This document shows, in pieces, positions 45,779 to 53,648 of a DNA stretch of 64,000 bases. The first letter of the stretch is position 1; every line of letters begins with the position of its first letter. Origin of the DNA: Pseudomonas sp. ISL-84 (lineage in GTDB: Bacteria > Bacillota > Bacilli > Bacillales > Cytobacillaceae); assembly GCA_018613035.1 (NCBI GenBank), contig JAGGRA010000014.1, positions 1-64,000 of the forward strand, given 5' to 3'. The position numbers and the translations under genes were made by a program. A model generated the notes under the pieces. It ran no database searches. It was not told the origin of the DNA and saw only the letters and a list, made by a program, of their open reading frames with translations.

Positions 45779-46288
45779 TTATTCAGGCTTTACTAAAAAT
45801 AGAGGCTGACCATACTCTACTAACTGGCCGTCCTTAACAAGCACTTCTACAATTTCCCCATTGACTTCAGCTTCAATTTCATTGAACAGTTTCATTGCTT
45901 CCACTATGCAGACAATAGAGTCTTTTGCAACTTTAGAACCTGCTTTAACATATGCATCCGCGTCAGGGGAAGAAGACTGATAGAAAGTCCCAACCATCGG
46001 GGATACAATTTTATGTAGGTCTGCATCATCCGCTGCTTTAGCCTGAGGTGCAGGCTCCTTTGCAGGTGCTTCAGATCTAGGCTCTTCCACAGTTACAGCT
46101 GCAGCCTGAACAGGCTGCGGAGCAGGTGCAGGAGGAACTGCAGCTGGCTGAACTTGCTGCACAACAGCTGCTTCATTAACCTTTTTCTTCATTTTAATTT
46201 TTGAGCCTTCATGCTCGTAAACGAATTCATCAATATTTGAATCATTAACAAGTTTGATTAATTCTCGTATTTCCTGTACTTTCAACAT
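45779..46288 (-). CDS. accB: Acetyl-CoA carboxylase, biotin carboxyl carrier protein
   Basis: 169-residue BCCP. The N-terminal helical region ([35 protein letters not shown]) is followed by an Ala/Pro linker and the biotinyl domain with the biotin attachment motif [16 protein letters not shown] 46288 sits after AAGGGGTG and gives the family start. A longer open frame to 46336 lacks support. First gene of accB-accC-yqhY, preceded by a FapR-type operator. Confidence 0.94.
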   Translation of the reverse strand: MLKVQEIRELIKLVNDSNIDEFVYEHEGSKIKMKKKVNEAAVVQQVQPAAVPPAPAPQPVQAAAVTVEEPRSEAPAKEPAPQAKAADDADLHKIVSPMVGTFYQSSSPDADAYVKAGSKVAKDSIVCIVEAMKLFNEIEAEVNGEIVEVLVKDGQLVEYGQPLFLVKPE

Positions 46289-46394
46289 TTTGGCACCCCT
46301 TGTTTTCTCACTGCTTTCCATTCCCTCTTTCTCCAATTAAAAACTGGCCTTGGAAGAATAGAGAAAGAAAGAATAGGAATGTTCCGCATGATTT

Positions 46395-46413
46395 AATTAT
46401 GACTAGATACTAA
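46395..46413 (-). promoter_or_regulatory. Candidate FapR operator upstream of accB
   Basis: The minus-strand sequence TTAGTATCTAGTCATAATT differs at two positions from the FapR site as I recall it from B. subtilis (TTAGTACCTAGTCTTAATT). It lies just downstream of the -10 element, a location suited to repression relieved by malonyl-CoA. Confidence 0.72.
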
Positions 46414-46414
46414 T

Positions 46415-46444
46415 ATCATACGATAAGACCTTATCAAAGTTCAA
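46415..46444 (-). promoter_or_regulatory. Sigma-A promoter of accB-accC-yqhY
   Basis: On the minus strand TTGAAC (46439-46444) and TATGAT (46415-46420) are separated by 18 bases. The FapR-like site begins one base past the -10. The remainder of the 314-base accB/chemoreceptor gap (46445-46602) is AT-rich, with only the chemoreceptor ribosome binding site recognisable. Confidence 0.6.
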
Positions 46445-46602
46445 CATCGTATTGTGTACTGTATAACTTTTTCTCTATTCCGCCTCTAAAACCATTTTAA
46501 TATTTCTAGAAATTTTTGTGAAATGTTACGAAGGATTTTGGCGAAAAATCACGAAATACTGATCATTAAGGGGACTATAGTACCAGAGAGGATTGTATAA
46601 AT

Positions 46603-48081
46603 ATGAAAACAATAGATGAAATAAAGAAAGAAGATCTTATAAGCAAAAATTCGCTTGTAGTAAAGGCTGCTTTAATAAGCGTTATATTGGCAGCCCTCGT
46701 AGATATAGCCTTGAAAAAAGATATGGCTGTTATCCTATCTATTATTATTGCCGGTGGAATTGGTGTAGGAATAGTGGCTGCACTCCATTTTTCCAAAAAA
46801 TTTATGTCTGCCATCCCTTTTTTGGCCATATTTTTGGTTGCTAGTGTGCTATTCATTATCATGGAAAATAGCGTTTCGCCGACTGCATATTTTTTAGTCT
46901 ATTTTATTCTTGCAACAGCGGCAATTTATATGGACGGGAAGATTTTATGGCTTTCATCGGCAATTGGCCTTATTGTTATTTCCATTTTTACATACCTCCA
47001 TCATAGTCAGCTGCCGCTGGAAGCAAAAAATTATGCCACCATTTATTTGCTTTTTATGCTGGTCACTATTATGCTCTCTTTTCAGCTTTCCATCTCGAAA
47101 AAACTATCAGAAAATATTGTATCTTCTCAGAAGGAAACTGAAAATCTGCTGCAGCAGAACCTTAAAATTAAAAAGACAATCGAGAATAGTACTGCAAGCG
47201 TTTCATTCATGATTGAAGAAGTAAAAAAAATGAGCCAGGAGAATTACCATTCCGCAAGGGAAATGAGTTATACAATCGGGGAGATTTCTGCAGGAATACA
47301 AACCCAATCAGATACCATCCTGGATATCACCAGTTCTTTGGATAGATCGAATAAAGTGGTTAGCAGTACGAATGAATTAGTTGGAAAATTGCATAATGAT
47401 GCTGTGAAAGCAGAGAAAATTACCCAGAGCGGAAATGCAATTGTAAATAAACTCATAAATGATATGTCACTTTCATTTAATGAAATGCAGAAGGTTCATG
47501 AACATATATCTTCACTATCGGAAACAGTGAAAGAAACCTCCCATTTTGCTGATAAGATACAAGAAATTTCAGAGCAGACCAACCTGCTTGCCCTTAATGC
47601 CTCCATTGAAGCTGCGCGTGCTGGAGAAAGCGGTAAAGGCTTTGCTGTTGTAGCGGAAGAAGTAAGAAAATTAGCAGATATTACAAGAAAAACAGCAAAT
47701 CAAATATCAGAGAACCTTTGCAATGTGATACAAGAAACGGAGCAATCCAAAGCCAATGTAAACTCCACTGGCGATAAATTAACGGCAAATCTTGATCTGG
47801 CCTCACAAACTGAGAGTGCTTTTGAAAACATCCATGAAACCTTTTTAAAGCTCAAAAAAGATATATCAAATTACAAGTCTTTAAGCAATCAAATTCATCA
47901 GTCCTCTTCTTCTATAGGAATATCAATCGGGGAGTTTAGTTCAGTTGTAGAGGAGGCAGGCGCTTCCCTCCAGGAAATCTCCTCCTCTGTTGCATTCCAG
48001 ACAAAGCAATATGAGCATCTTGTGGAATCGATTAATAAAGCCCATTTTTCGATGGAACACCTGGTTAATCTTCAAAAATAG
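46603..48081 (+). CDS. Methyl-accepting chemotaxis protein, membrane-embedded sensor
   Basis: 492-residue chemoreceptor. The first ~175 residues are a compact membrane domain of about six hydrophobic segments with no extracellular ligand domain and no obvious HAMP domain. A long helical cytoplasmic part follows. The signalling hairpin is [40 protein letters not shown]. It would pass signals to CheW/CheA. Topology suggests sensing of membrane state, an intracellular cue or an embedded partner rather than a periplasmic-type ligand. Ribosome binding site AGAGGATT. It stands alone between accB and spoIIIAH, on the opposite strand. Confidence 0.92.
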   Translation: MKTIDEIKKEDLISKNSLVVKAALISVILAALVDIALKKDMAVILSIIIAGGIGVGIVAALHFSKKFMSAIPFLAIFLVASVLFIIMENSVSPTAYFLVYFILATAAIYMDGKILWLSSAIGLIVISIFTYLHHSQLPLEAKNYATIYLLFMLVTIMLSFQLSISKKLSENIVSSQKETENLLQQNLKIKKTIENSTASVSFMIEEVKKMSQENYHSAREMSYTIGEISAGIQTQSDTILDITSSLDRSNKVVSSTNELVGKLHNDAVKAEKITQSGNAIVNKLINDMSLSFNEMQKVHEHISSLSETVKETSHFADKIQEISEQTNLLALNASIEAARAGESGKGFAVVAEEVRKLADITRKTANQISENLCNVIQETEQSKANVNSTGDKLTANLDLASQTESAFENIHETFLKLKKDISNYKSLSNQIHQSSSSIGISIGEFSSVVEEAGASLQEISSSVAFQTKQYEHLVESINKAHFSMEHLVNLQK

Positions 48082-48104
48082 CCTAATAACATTTATAAAA
48101 ACTA

Positions 48105-48142
48105 AAAGGTGCCCGCAAGTTATTCTACGGGCACCCTTTTTG
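48105..48142. terminator. Bidirectional terminator between the chemoreceptor gene and spoIIIAH
   Basis: Stem AAGGTGCCCG / CGGGCACCCTT with a 12-nt loop. An A-run precedes it and TTTT follows. It serves the two convergent genes. Confidence 0.88.
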
Positions 48143-48149
48143 GTTCTGA

Positions 48150-48689
48150 TTACTTGGCAATTTGGAATTCAACCGCAACTGCTTCAAGCTGTCCAATTTC
48201 ATTTCTTACTTCCTGAATGATATTGTTTGCAGCAGAAGGCGAATGATCTTTAGCTTTTACTGTAATTTGAACTTTTTTTCCATCAGCGCGAACGAGGACA
48301 TCTTCGTAATCCATTGCTCTGATTAACGTTTCAAGCATTGCTTCTTTTTGGGCTATTTCATTTAATTCATCGATTTGATCCTTTGCTTTCATTCTTTCTT
48401 CAGCAGGAAGATCTGTCTGTCCCAACACTGTTGTAAGTTCTTCTTTCATGCGGCTGCGCTCGTCATCAAGCTGAAGGCGAAGCGTTTCAAACATTTCATC
48501 GCTGGCTGTGTTTGTAATAATGGCATTGCCATCTTCACTCTCAACTGCTTCCATTTCGCCATTTGCCTTCTCCTCCATTGCAGCTAAATCATTTCCTTTT
48601 TGCTCAGGAGATGTAACATAATACACGGATAACACAACCACCAAACTTAGCATTGTTAATAACCAGACCGTTTGTTTCTTTAAAAGCAT
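48150..48689 (-). CDS. spoIIIAH: Stage III sporulation protein AH
   Basis: 179-residue mother-cell membrane protein with an N-terminal helix (TVWLLTMLSLVVVLSVYYV) and a ring-forming YscJ/FliF-like domain (AIVxx.. region ending NNIIQEVRNEIGQLEAVAVEFQI). Its ectodomain pairs with forespore SpoIIQ to form the feeding-tube channel. Last gene of the spoIIIA operon. Confidence 0.95.
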   Translation of the reverse strand: MLLKKQTVWLLTMLSLVVVLSVYYVTSPEQKGNDLAAMEEKANGEMEAVESEDGNAIITNTASDEMFETLRLQLDDERSRMKEELTTVLGQTDLPAEERMKAKDQIDELNEIAQKEAMLETLIRAMDYEDVLVRADGKKVQITVKAKDHSPSAANNIIQEVRNEIGQLEAVAVEFQIAK

Positions 48690-48692
48690 CTA

Positions 48693-49361
48693 TTATTCCC
48701 CCTTAGTTTTTTTAGGCATTACAGAAACTCTGTGGCTTGGTACATCAAGCGCTCTTGTAACTGCCTCAATAATCCATTTTTTCACTTGTATATTTTCAGC
48801 TCCCTTTGCAACCACCAGTACACCCCTGATTTCAGGTTTCTTGGTTTCTATTACAATCGGAACCTCTTTCTCGCCATTTCGGACAATCACAAGCTGTTCC
48901 TCCTGTGACTGGTCCTCTACCTTTCTTTTGCCGCCTTCCCGATCTATTTCATCGGTTGTTTGTTTTTGGGTCGTTTTGTTTTTTTCAAGGACTTTCTTCT
49001 CTGTTGCATCCACATTGACGACAACCGTGGCATCATCAACACCGACAATTGCATCAAGGGCCTCTTTTATTTGTGCTTCATATGCCTTTTCATAATTGGC
49101 AATTTCGTCATTTCCCCCGGATTGTTTCTGGCCAAATACAGGCACCTCTTCCTCTTGCTTCGCCTCATCCCCGTTTTTAAAAACGGACATGTCTTCAGTG
49201 GAAGCATTCTCTTTAAACAGCGTGTTGCTGATCAGCATGATAGCTGCGCCAAAGAGGAGAACAAGAAGCAAGTATTGGTATTTTCCAGCTTTTTTATCGG
49301 GCTGCCCGTCTTTGGAGAATAATTTTCTTAACCATGTGAAAGGACCTTTTTCATTATCCAT
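48693..49361 (-). CDS. spoIIIAG: Stage III sporulation protein AG
   Basis: 222-residue protein with one membrane helix (YQYLLLVLLFGAAIMLIS) and an intermembrane-space ring-building motif domain (EAQIKEALDAIVGVDDATVVVNVDATE ... RGVLVVAKGAENIQVKKWIIEAVTRALDVPSHRVSVMP). It forms large oligomeric rings in the SpoIIIA-SpoIIQ complex. It overlaps spoIIIAF by eight bases. Confidence 0.95.
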   Translation of the reverse strand: MDNEKGPFTWLRKLFSKDGQPDKKAGKYQYLLLVLLFGAAIMLISNTLFKENASTEDMSVFKNGDEAKQEEEVPVFGQKQSGGNDEIANYEKAYEAQIKEALDAIVGVDDATVVVNVDATEKKVLEKNKTTQKQTTDEIDREGGKRKVEDQSQEEQLVIVRNGEKEVPIVIETKKPEIRGVLVVAKGAENIQVKKWIIEAVTRALDVPSHRVSVMPKKTKGE

Positions 49362-49989
49362 CCCTATCCATATTCCCCCCTTCTACCAGTACTTCGATTG
49401 ATTTTGCGTCTACATTCCATTTTTGTGCGAGAAGAGAAGCGACTCTTTTTGCCTCATCATCATGTTCAGCCCTGCTGGATGGAAGAGGTTCCCCGGTATT
49501 GATTTCCACTTTTTTGACCACTTCTACAGCTTCAGCTTCTGCATCCTTTGCTTTTAATTGGATCATGACCTTTTGCAGGTTATCCGGGAAGGCTTGATTA
49601 CTGCTTTCATCTACTAAAATATCAATGTTAGCAATTTCCAGACCGTACTGTTCCATCAACTCCTCTTCTGCGTCCTGTTTCATGTGGACAGCCATTTGTT
49701 CTAAAATATATGCATCACTTGAGGCTTGTATTTCTTTTTTCTTCATTTCTATTAAATTTTCCATATTTTTTTCACCGGACGCCTCAAAAACAGGCACTGA
49801 TACAAAAGCTTCTTCAAAGTCACTTGATATAAGTTTTAAAATTGGAGTAAGAATAATTGCGATGAGCAGGAGCCCTGTCACCATTTTTGTATATTTCTGC
49901 AGCTTTGAGCTCGGAAGGAGCATATCGATGACAGTGGCCAGCAGAACAAATAATATAATATTTGTTATCCATTCCTTTATAAAATCCAC
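49354..49989 (-). CDS. spoIIIAF: Stage III sporulation protein AF
   Basis: 211-residue protein with two N-terminal membrane helices (NIILFVLLATVIDMLLP and MVTGLLLIAIILTPILKLI) and a soluble ectodomain resembling ring-building folds (LEIANIDILVDESSN ... VNAKSIEVLVEGG). Component of the forespore-mother cell channel. Confidence 0.94.
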   Translation of the reverse strand: MDFIKEWITNIILFVLLATVIDMLLPSSKLQKYTKMVTGLLLIAIILTPILKLISSDFEEAFVSVPVFEASGEKNMENLIEMKKKEIQASSDAYILEQMAVHMKQDAEEELMEQYGLEIANIDILVDESSNQAFPDNLQKVMIQLKAKDAEAEAVEVVKKVEINTGEPLPSSRAEHDDEAKRVASLLAQKWNVDAKSIEVLVEGGNMDRDG

Positions 49990-50000
49990 TTCATCCCCCC

Positions 50001-51200
50001 CTATCTGACCATCATGGTCAAATTCCCGGCAGCAATAATGACAGTAATACTAAGGAAAAACATCAAGGATACAATGGCCAAAGCGGCAAAAACGTATATA
50101 ACACTTTTGCTGATAATATCCAGGCAGGATATTATCGGGCCTCCTCCCAACGGCTGCAAAATGGCAGCTGCAAATTTATATATAAACGCAATCATTAGTA
50201 TTTTGATTGCCGGAAAAGCTGCTATGATCAGGAGGATCGCTACACCTGCTATACCTACTGTATTTTTTAAAAGAACCGAAGCGCTGATTACAGTATCTGT
50301 AGCATCGGTAAACATCCTTCCGATAACCGGAATAAAATTGCCTGTGATAAACTTTGCTGTACGAATTGTAATTCCATCGGTAACTGCAGCGGAGGCTCCC
50401 TGTACTGAGATGACTCCCAAAAACACTGTCAGGAACATGCCGAGAAGCCCTATACTCCAGTTTCGGAGCAGATTGGCAAGCTGGGTCACCTTGTAATGCT
50501 CGGAAAGGGTGCTGACAATACTTAGCAATGCTGATAAAAATAGGAGCGGAAGGATGACATATTGAATAAATAAGCCGCTGACATTCATTAAGAATAAAAT
50601 CACGGGGTGAAAAAAAGCAGCTGATACCACTCCTCCGGACGAAGCAATTAGAGCTAGCAGCAGTGGAATTAGGGCCATTATGAAGGAAACCATCGTTGAA
50701 ATTGTTTCTTGTGTGTAGTCAATCGCTACATGAAAGCTATTAAGGGCAATAATGATTAAAACCATAAACACAATTGCATACGCCGCTTTGCTGACTGTGC
50801 TTTTTTCAAACGAATTTTGCAGAGACTGCAGAAACATGCTGAACACCGTCAGCAAAATTAATGTGCCGAGCAATTTTCCGTTTACAATAAACTCATGAAA
50901 TATAAACTTCATTGCGCCGGTACCCCATTCTTTAAGTGAGAATTCCTTATCCCCCTTGATGAATTCATAGAGGCTCCCTTTTTGGCTTTCCGGCAAAAAA
51001 CCGCCATACTCTGTCGTAATTTCTTCCCAAAACCCTTTTAGTTCATCCAGATCAAGGGAATCCACCTGCGACTCCACTAAATCCTGGGGGGAAATCGTAT
51101 CATCTACTTCGCCGGTCTTTGGTGAGGCTTGTACAAATGGTGCGAGTAAAAAAAATAGGATTATATTGGACAATAAAATTTTCTGCATCCTTTGCTTCAT
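50001..51200 (-). CDS. spoIIIAE: Stage III sporulation protein AE
   Basis: 399-residue polytopic protein. A cleavable-type signal (LLSNIILFFLLAPFVQASPK) precedes about eight membrane segments, including FMALIPLLLALIASSGG and the closing VIYVFAALAIVSLMFFLSITVIIAAGN. It resembles a transport permease in the SpoIIIA apparatus. The start has GAGGTG five bases upstream. The 103-base spacer to spoIIIAD is unusually long for this operon. Confidence 0.94.
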   Translation of the reverse strand: MKQRMQKILLSNIILFFLLAPFVQASPKTGEVDDTISPQDLVESQVDSLDLDELKGFWEEITTEYGGFLPESQKGSLYEFIKGDKEFSLKEWGTGAMKFIFHEFIVNGKLLGTLILLTVFSMFLQSLQNSFEKSTVSKAAYAIVFMVLIIIALNSFHVAIDYTQETISTMVSFIMALIPLLLALIASSGGVVSAAFFHPVILFLMNVSGLFIQYVILPLLFLSALLSIVSTLSEHYKVTQLANLLRNWSIGLLGMFLTVFLGVISVQGASAAVTDGITIRTAKFITGNFIPVIGRMFTDATDTVISASVLLKNTVGIAGVAILLIIAAFPAIKILMIAFIYKFAAAILQPLGGGPIISCLDIISKSVIYVFAALAIVSLMFFLSITVIIAAGNLTMMVR

Positions 51201-51303
51201 TTTTTCACCTCTTTTATAAGACCCTATCTTGCAGCTTTACCAGCATAAGGGGGCTTGTCTTGCATAACAGGCCTGCTAAGGTTGATTGTCCGGCCAGCTC
51301 CAT
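51201..51303. repeat. Repeat-like spacer between spoIIIAD and spoIIIAE
   Basis: The 103-base spacer holds GGGGGCTTGTCTTGC and AACAGGCCTGC, words related to the inverted-repeat element at 34.15-34.25 kb. The other genes of the operon are separated by no more than 60 bases, and most junctions are 0-15 bases. Probably a small inserted repeat remnant that does not disrupt the operon. Confidence 0.4.
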
Positions 51304-51693
51304 TTAACTTGGAATCATCTGGATGATTGTTTCAATCAATACAGTCAGAATTGGGATGGCCATTGCCAGGATCAGGATTTTTCCGCCCATTTCGATTTTT
51401 GCCGCAATAGCCCCCTGTCCTGCATCTTTCGTAATTTGAGCAGCAAATTCAGCAATATAAGCAATCCCAATTATTTTTAAAATCGTTTCTACATATACAA
51501 TGTTGACCTTTGCATTTATAGCAATCTTTTCAATCATGTGAATAATAGCGTAGATCTGGTCGACCAGAAACAGGAAAATGGCACAGCCTACAAAAACAAT
51601 CAGTAAAAAGGCAAAATTAGGTTTTTGTTCTTTCACAATCAGTGCAAGGAACGTTGCAACCAGAGAGAATCCGGCTATTTGAAGAATTTCAAT
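51304..51693 (-). CDS. spoIIIAD: Stage III sporulation protein AD, apparently with an ATT start codon
   Basis: 129-residue membrane protein with SpoIIIAD core FAFLLIVFVGCAIFLFLVDQIYAI and KDAGQGAIAAKIEMGGKILILAM. The first ATG/GTG/TTG in frame (GTG 51636) would remove the conserved first membrane helix. The frame continues upstream through EILQIAGFSLVATFLALIV to an ATT codon at 51691-51693, seven bases after a GGGGGG ribosome binding site and 14 bases from the spoIIIAC stop. The B. subtilis protein begins at this point, so initiation at ATT is inferred. A sequencing error converting ATG is the alternative. Confidence 0.88.
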   Translation of the reverse strand: MEILQIAGFSLVATFLALIVKEQKPNFAFLLIVFVGCAIFLFLVDQIYAIIHMIEKIAINAKVNIVYVETILKIIGIAYIAEFAAQITKDAGQGAIAAKIEMGGKILILAMAIPILTVLIETIIQMIPS

Positions 51694-51707
51694 GGCTAAG
51701 CCCCCCT

Positions 51708-51914
51708 TTAGCTCTGAAATAAGAACACTGATTTTATTTTTTGGAATAGGTTATCTACAATAGATGCAACCATGAATAAAATATAAATAAAGCCGAAAAG
51801 CGTAACCCACTGTGCATATTCCTTTTTTCCGACCTGATCCAAAATCGTATGCAAAAAGGCTACTACGATCCCAACACCCGCAATTTTGAATATGATATCA
51901 ACCTCTAACCCCAT
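51708..51914 (-). CDS. spoIIIAC: Stage III sporulation protein AC
   Basis: 68-residue protein with two membrane helices. VDIIFKIAGVGIVVAFLHTILDQVGKKEYAQWVTLFGFIYILFMVASIVD is nearly the B. subtilis sequence. Start ATG 51914 is preceded by AGGAGGAG. Component of the SpoIIIA channel. Confidence 0.95.
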   Translation of the reverse strand: MGLEVDIIFKIAGVGIVVAFLHTILDQVGKKEYAQWVTLFGFIYILFMVASIVDNLFQKIKSVFLFQS

Positions 51915-51974
51915 CCATCTCTCCTCCTAAGCTCTGTCCAGAATCCGGCAGCCCATAGCTGCTGCCCGCAAAAA

Positions 51975-52490
51975 CTACATTAATAAAATGATTAAAAGCA
52001 GTCCCGATAAAAATCCGAGGCTTTTGACCATTCTTTCGTATTTCACTTGCTTATCATGCGCATCTGCTTCTTCCCGTTCGAGATGTGAAAGGGTAAGCAT
52101 AATCTGCTTTTGCTGCGAGATCCGGTCATGCCGCCCAAGTGTTTCCCCAAATTGCTTCATAATCTCGAATTCACCTTGTTTAAAAGCGGTCAATTTCCAT
52201 ATTTCTTTTAAGCTTTGTTCCCAGGCATCCTTAACAGTTGTCTCAGAGTCAGTCAATTTTTTAGCAAAGGATTCGAAAAACCATGATAAAGGCTTAGGCA
52301 ACTGGGCAGAAAGCCTTCTGGCTGCTTCATGAAGCGGTGTATGGCCGTACATTATTTCAGCCTCCAGGGACTGCAGGGCCGATTTCAGCTGCCGCAGCTG
52401 ACGTGGCCGTTCAGTCAGATGTCTCGAGGCTTCAAATCCAGCCCAAGTTGTAGCGATTATAATAAATACAGCTCCAATTAGCTTCATCAT
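51975..52490 (-). CDS. spoIIIAB: Stage III sporulation protein AB
   Basis: 171-residue protein with an N-terminal membrane helix (MMKLIGAVFIIIATTWAGFEA) and a helical soluble domain (RPRQLRQLKSALQSLEAEIMYGHTPLHEA, LTDSETTVKDAWEQSL), closing with a second membrane segment (LGFLSGLLLIILLM). It resembles secretion-system GspF-like components. It abuts spoIIIAA with no gap. Confidence 0.94.
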   Translation of the reverse strand: MMKLIGAVFIIIATTWAGFEASRHLTERPRQLRQLKSALQSLEAEIMYGHTPLHEAARRLSAQLPKPLSWFFESFAKKLTDSETTVKDAWEQSLKEIWKLTAFKQGEFEIMKQFGETLGRHDRISQQKQIMLTLSHLEREEADAHDKQVKYERMVKSLGFLSGLLLIILLM

Positions 52491-53414
52491 TTAGGTCACT
52501 CTCACTTCTTGCAGGAGCTCCTTGCCTGAAGCATCCTTAATACAAGTAATGCTGCCTGGTCCGTCCCTCCTGCTGAGTTCAATAAACCGCTGAAAAATTC
52601 CCATATCCAAAACTGCTTTTAAAGTGGGCCGTTTCTTAATTTCTTCCAGGGAGTTACCATGCGTGGTCATAATCAGTTTGATTCCGGCATTTACTGCCTC
52701 CATTATGGCTTCCGCATCTTCCTGCCTCCCAATTTCATCGACAACTAACACCTCCGGGCTCATTGAACGGATCATCATCATCATCCCCTCTGCTTTCGGG
52801 CACGCATCAAGGACATCAATTCTGTGTCCAAATGACATTTGTGGAATTCCATTTACACAGCCTGCGATTTCCGAACGTTCATCAATAACACCCACCTTGC
52901 TCGCCTGAAATGTCCCATCCGGGTCCCCGGATGATATAATTCTCGCTATATCTCTCAGCAATGTGGTTTTACCTGTTTGCGGCGGTCCGATGATCATTGT
53001 GTGCTGCCAGCCTTCATTGTAGATGCGCCGAATCAGCTTTTGGGCAATCCCGATTTTTTCTCTGGCAATTCTTATGTTAAAAGAAGAAATATTTCTGATT
53101 GCCTTTACTTTTCCTTCTTCAAGAATCACTTTCCCGGCGAGTCCAACACGATGGCCCCCTTCAATCGTGATATAGCCCCTTTTCAATTCTTCTTCGAGTG
53201 TATAAATGGAAAAATGGCTTATCTTATTCAACAAGTGGACCGCATCCTCCGAATCAACAATGTAAGGAAGGAAATGAGGCATACCCTTCGTAGTCAATTC
53301 GAGCGGCCTGTTAATACGGACTCTTATTTCTTCCAGATCCTTCAAAAAATGTGGAGGGATTTGCTTCAGCTTCTCAGAAATTTTTTTCGGCAAAAAGGCT
53401 AAAATCGTTTCCAT
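52491..53414 (-). CDS. spoIIIAA: Stage III sporulation protein AA (ATPase)
   Basis: 307-residue secretion-type ATPase that powers the SpoIIIA apparatus in the mother cell. Walker A is IIGPPQTGKTTLLRDIARI. Walker B is MSPEVLVVDEIGRQEDAEAI. LIMTTHG is a sensor-type motif. ATG 53414 (METILAFLPKK) lies seven bases after GGAGG. The frame open to 53519 runs through the sigma-E promoter, so it is not used. First gene of the operon. Confidence 0.95.
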   Translation of the reverse strand: METILAFLPKKISEKLKQIPPHFLKDLEEIRVRINRPLELTTKGMPHFLPYIVDSEDAVHLLNKISHFSIYTLEEELKRGYITIEGGHRVGLAGKVILEEGKVKAIRNISSFNIRIAREKIGIAQKLIRRIYNEGWQHTMIIGPPQTGKTTLLRDIARIISSGDPDGTFQASKVGVIDERSEIAGCVNGIPQMSFGHRIDVLDACPKAEGMMMMIRSMSPEVLVVDEIGRQEDAEAIMEAVNAGIKLIMTTHGNSLEEIKKRPTLKAVLDMGIFQRFIELSRRDGPGSITCIKDASGKELLQEVRVT

Positions 53415-53468
53415 GTTCGGTCCTCCATTTTTAAATATTTCGTTTCGGACTAGCTTCTCATTATTTAA

Positions 53469-53497
53469 AATGTATGCCTGCAACAAAACATTATGAC
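53469..53497 (-). promoter_or_regulatory. Sigma-E promoter of the spoIIIA operon
   Basis: On the minus strand GTCATAAT (53490-53497) and CATACATT (53469-53476) are separated by 13 bases. Both match sigma-E consensus elements (KMATATT and CATACAMT). Mother-cell expression is as expected for spoIIIA. Confidence 0.85.
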
Positions 53498-53648
53498 TTT
53501 GATTTGCTGGCTCTCCCATTTTCTTTGGGACGAGTTTACTTTTCTAATTTAGATAACTAAAAGCAAATTTTAAATTCCAATCGGAGTAAAAAATTTGCTT
53601 TTCCAAAAAATAAGCCTATGCAAAATTAAAAAAGGCTGGTGTTAATAT

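Noticed and set aside
51304-51636. Truncated SpoIIIAD starting at GTG 51636
   Set aside because: This would delete the conserved first helix; similarity and a strong ribosome binding site continue upstream to an ATT codon.
53415-53519. N-terminal extension of spoIIIAA
   Set aside because: It overlaps the sigma-E promoter; ATG 53414 with GGAGG upstream matches the family start.
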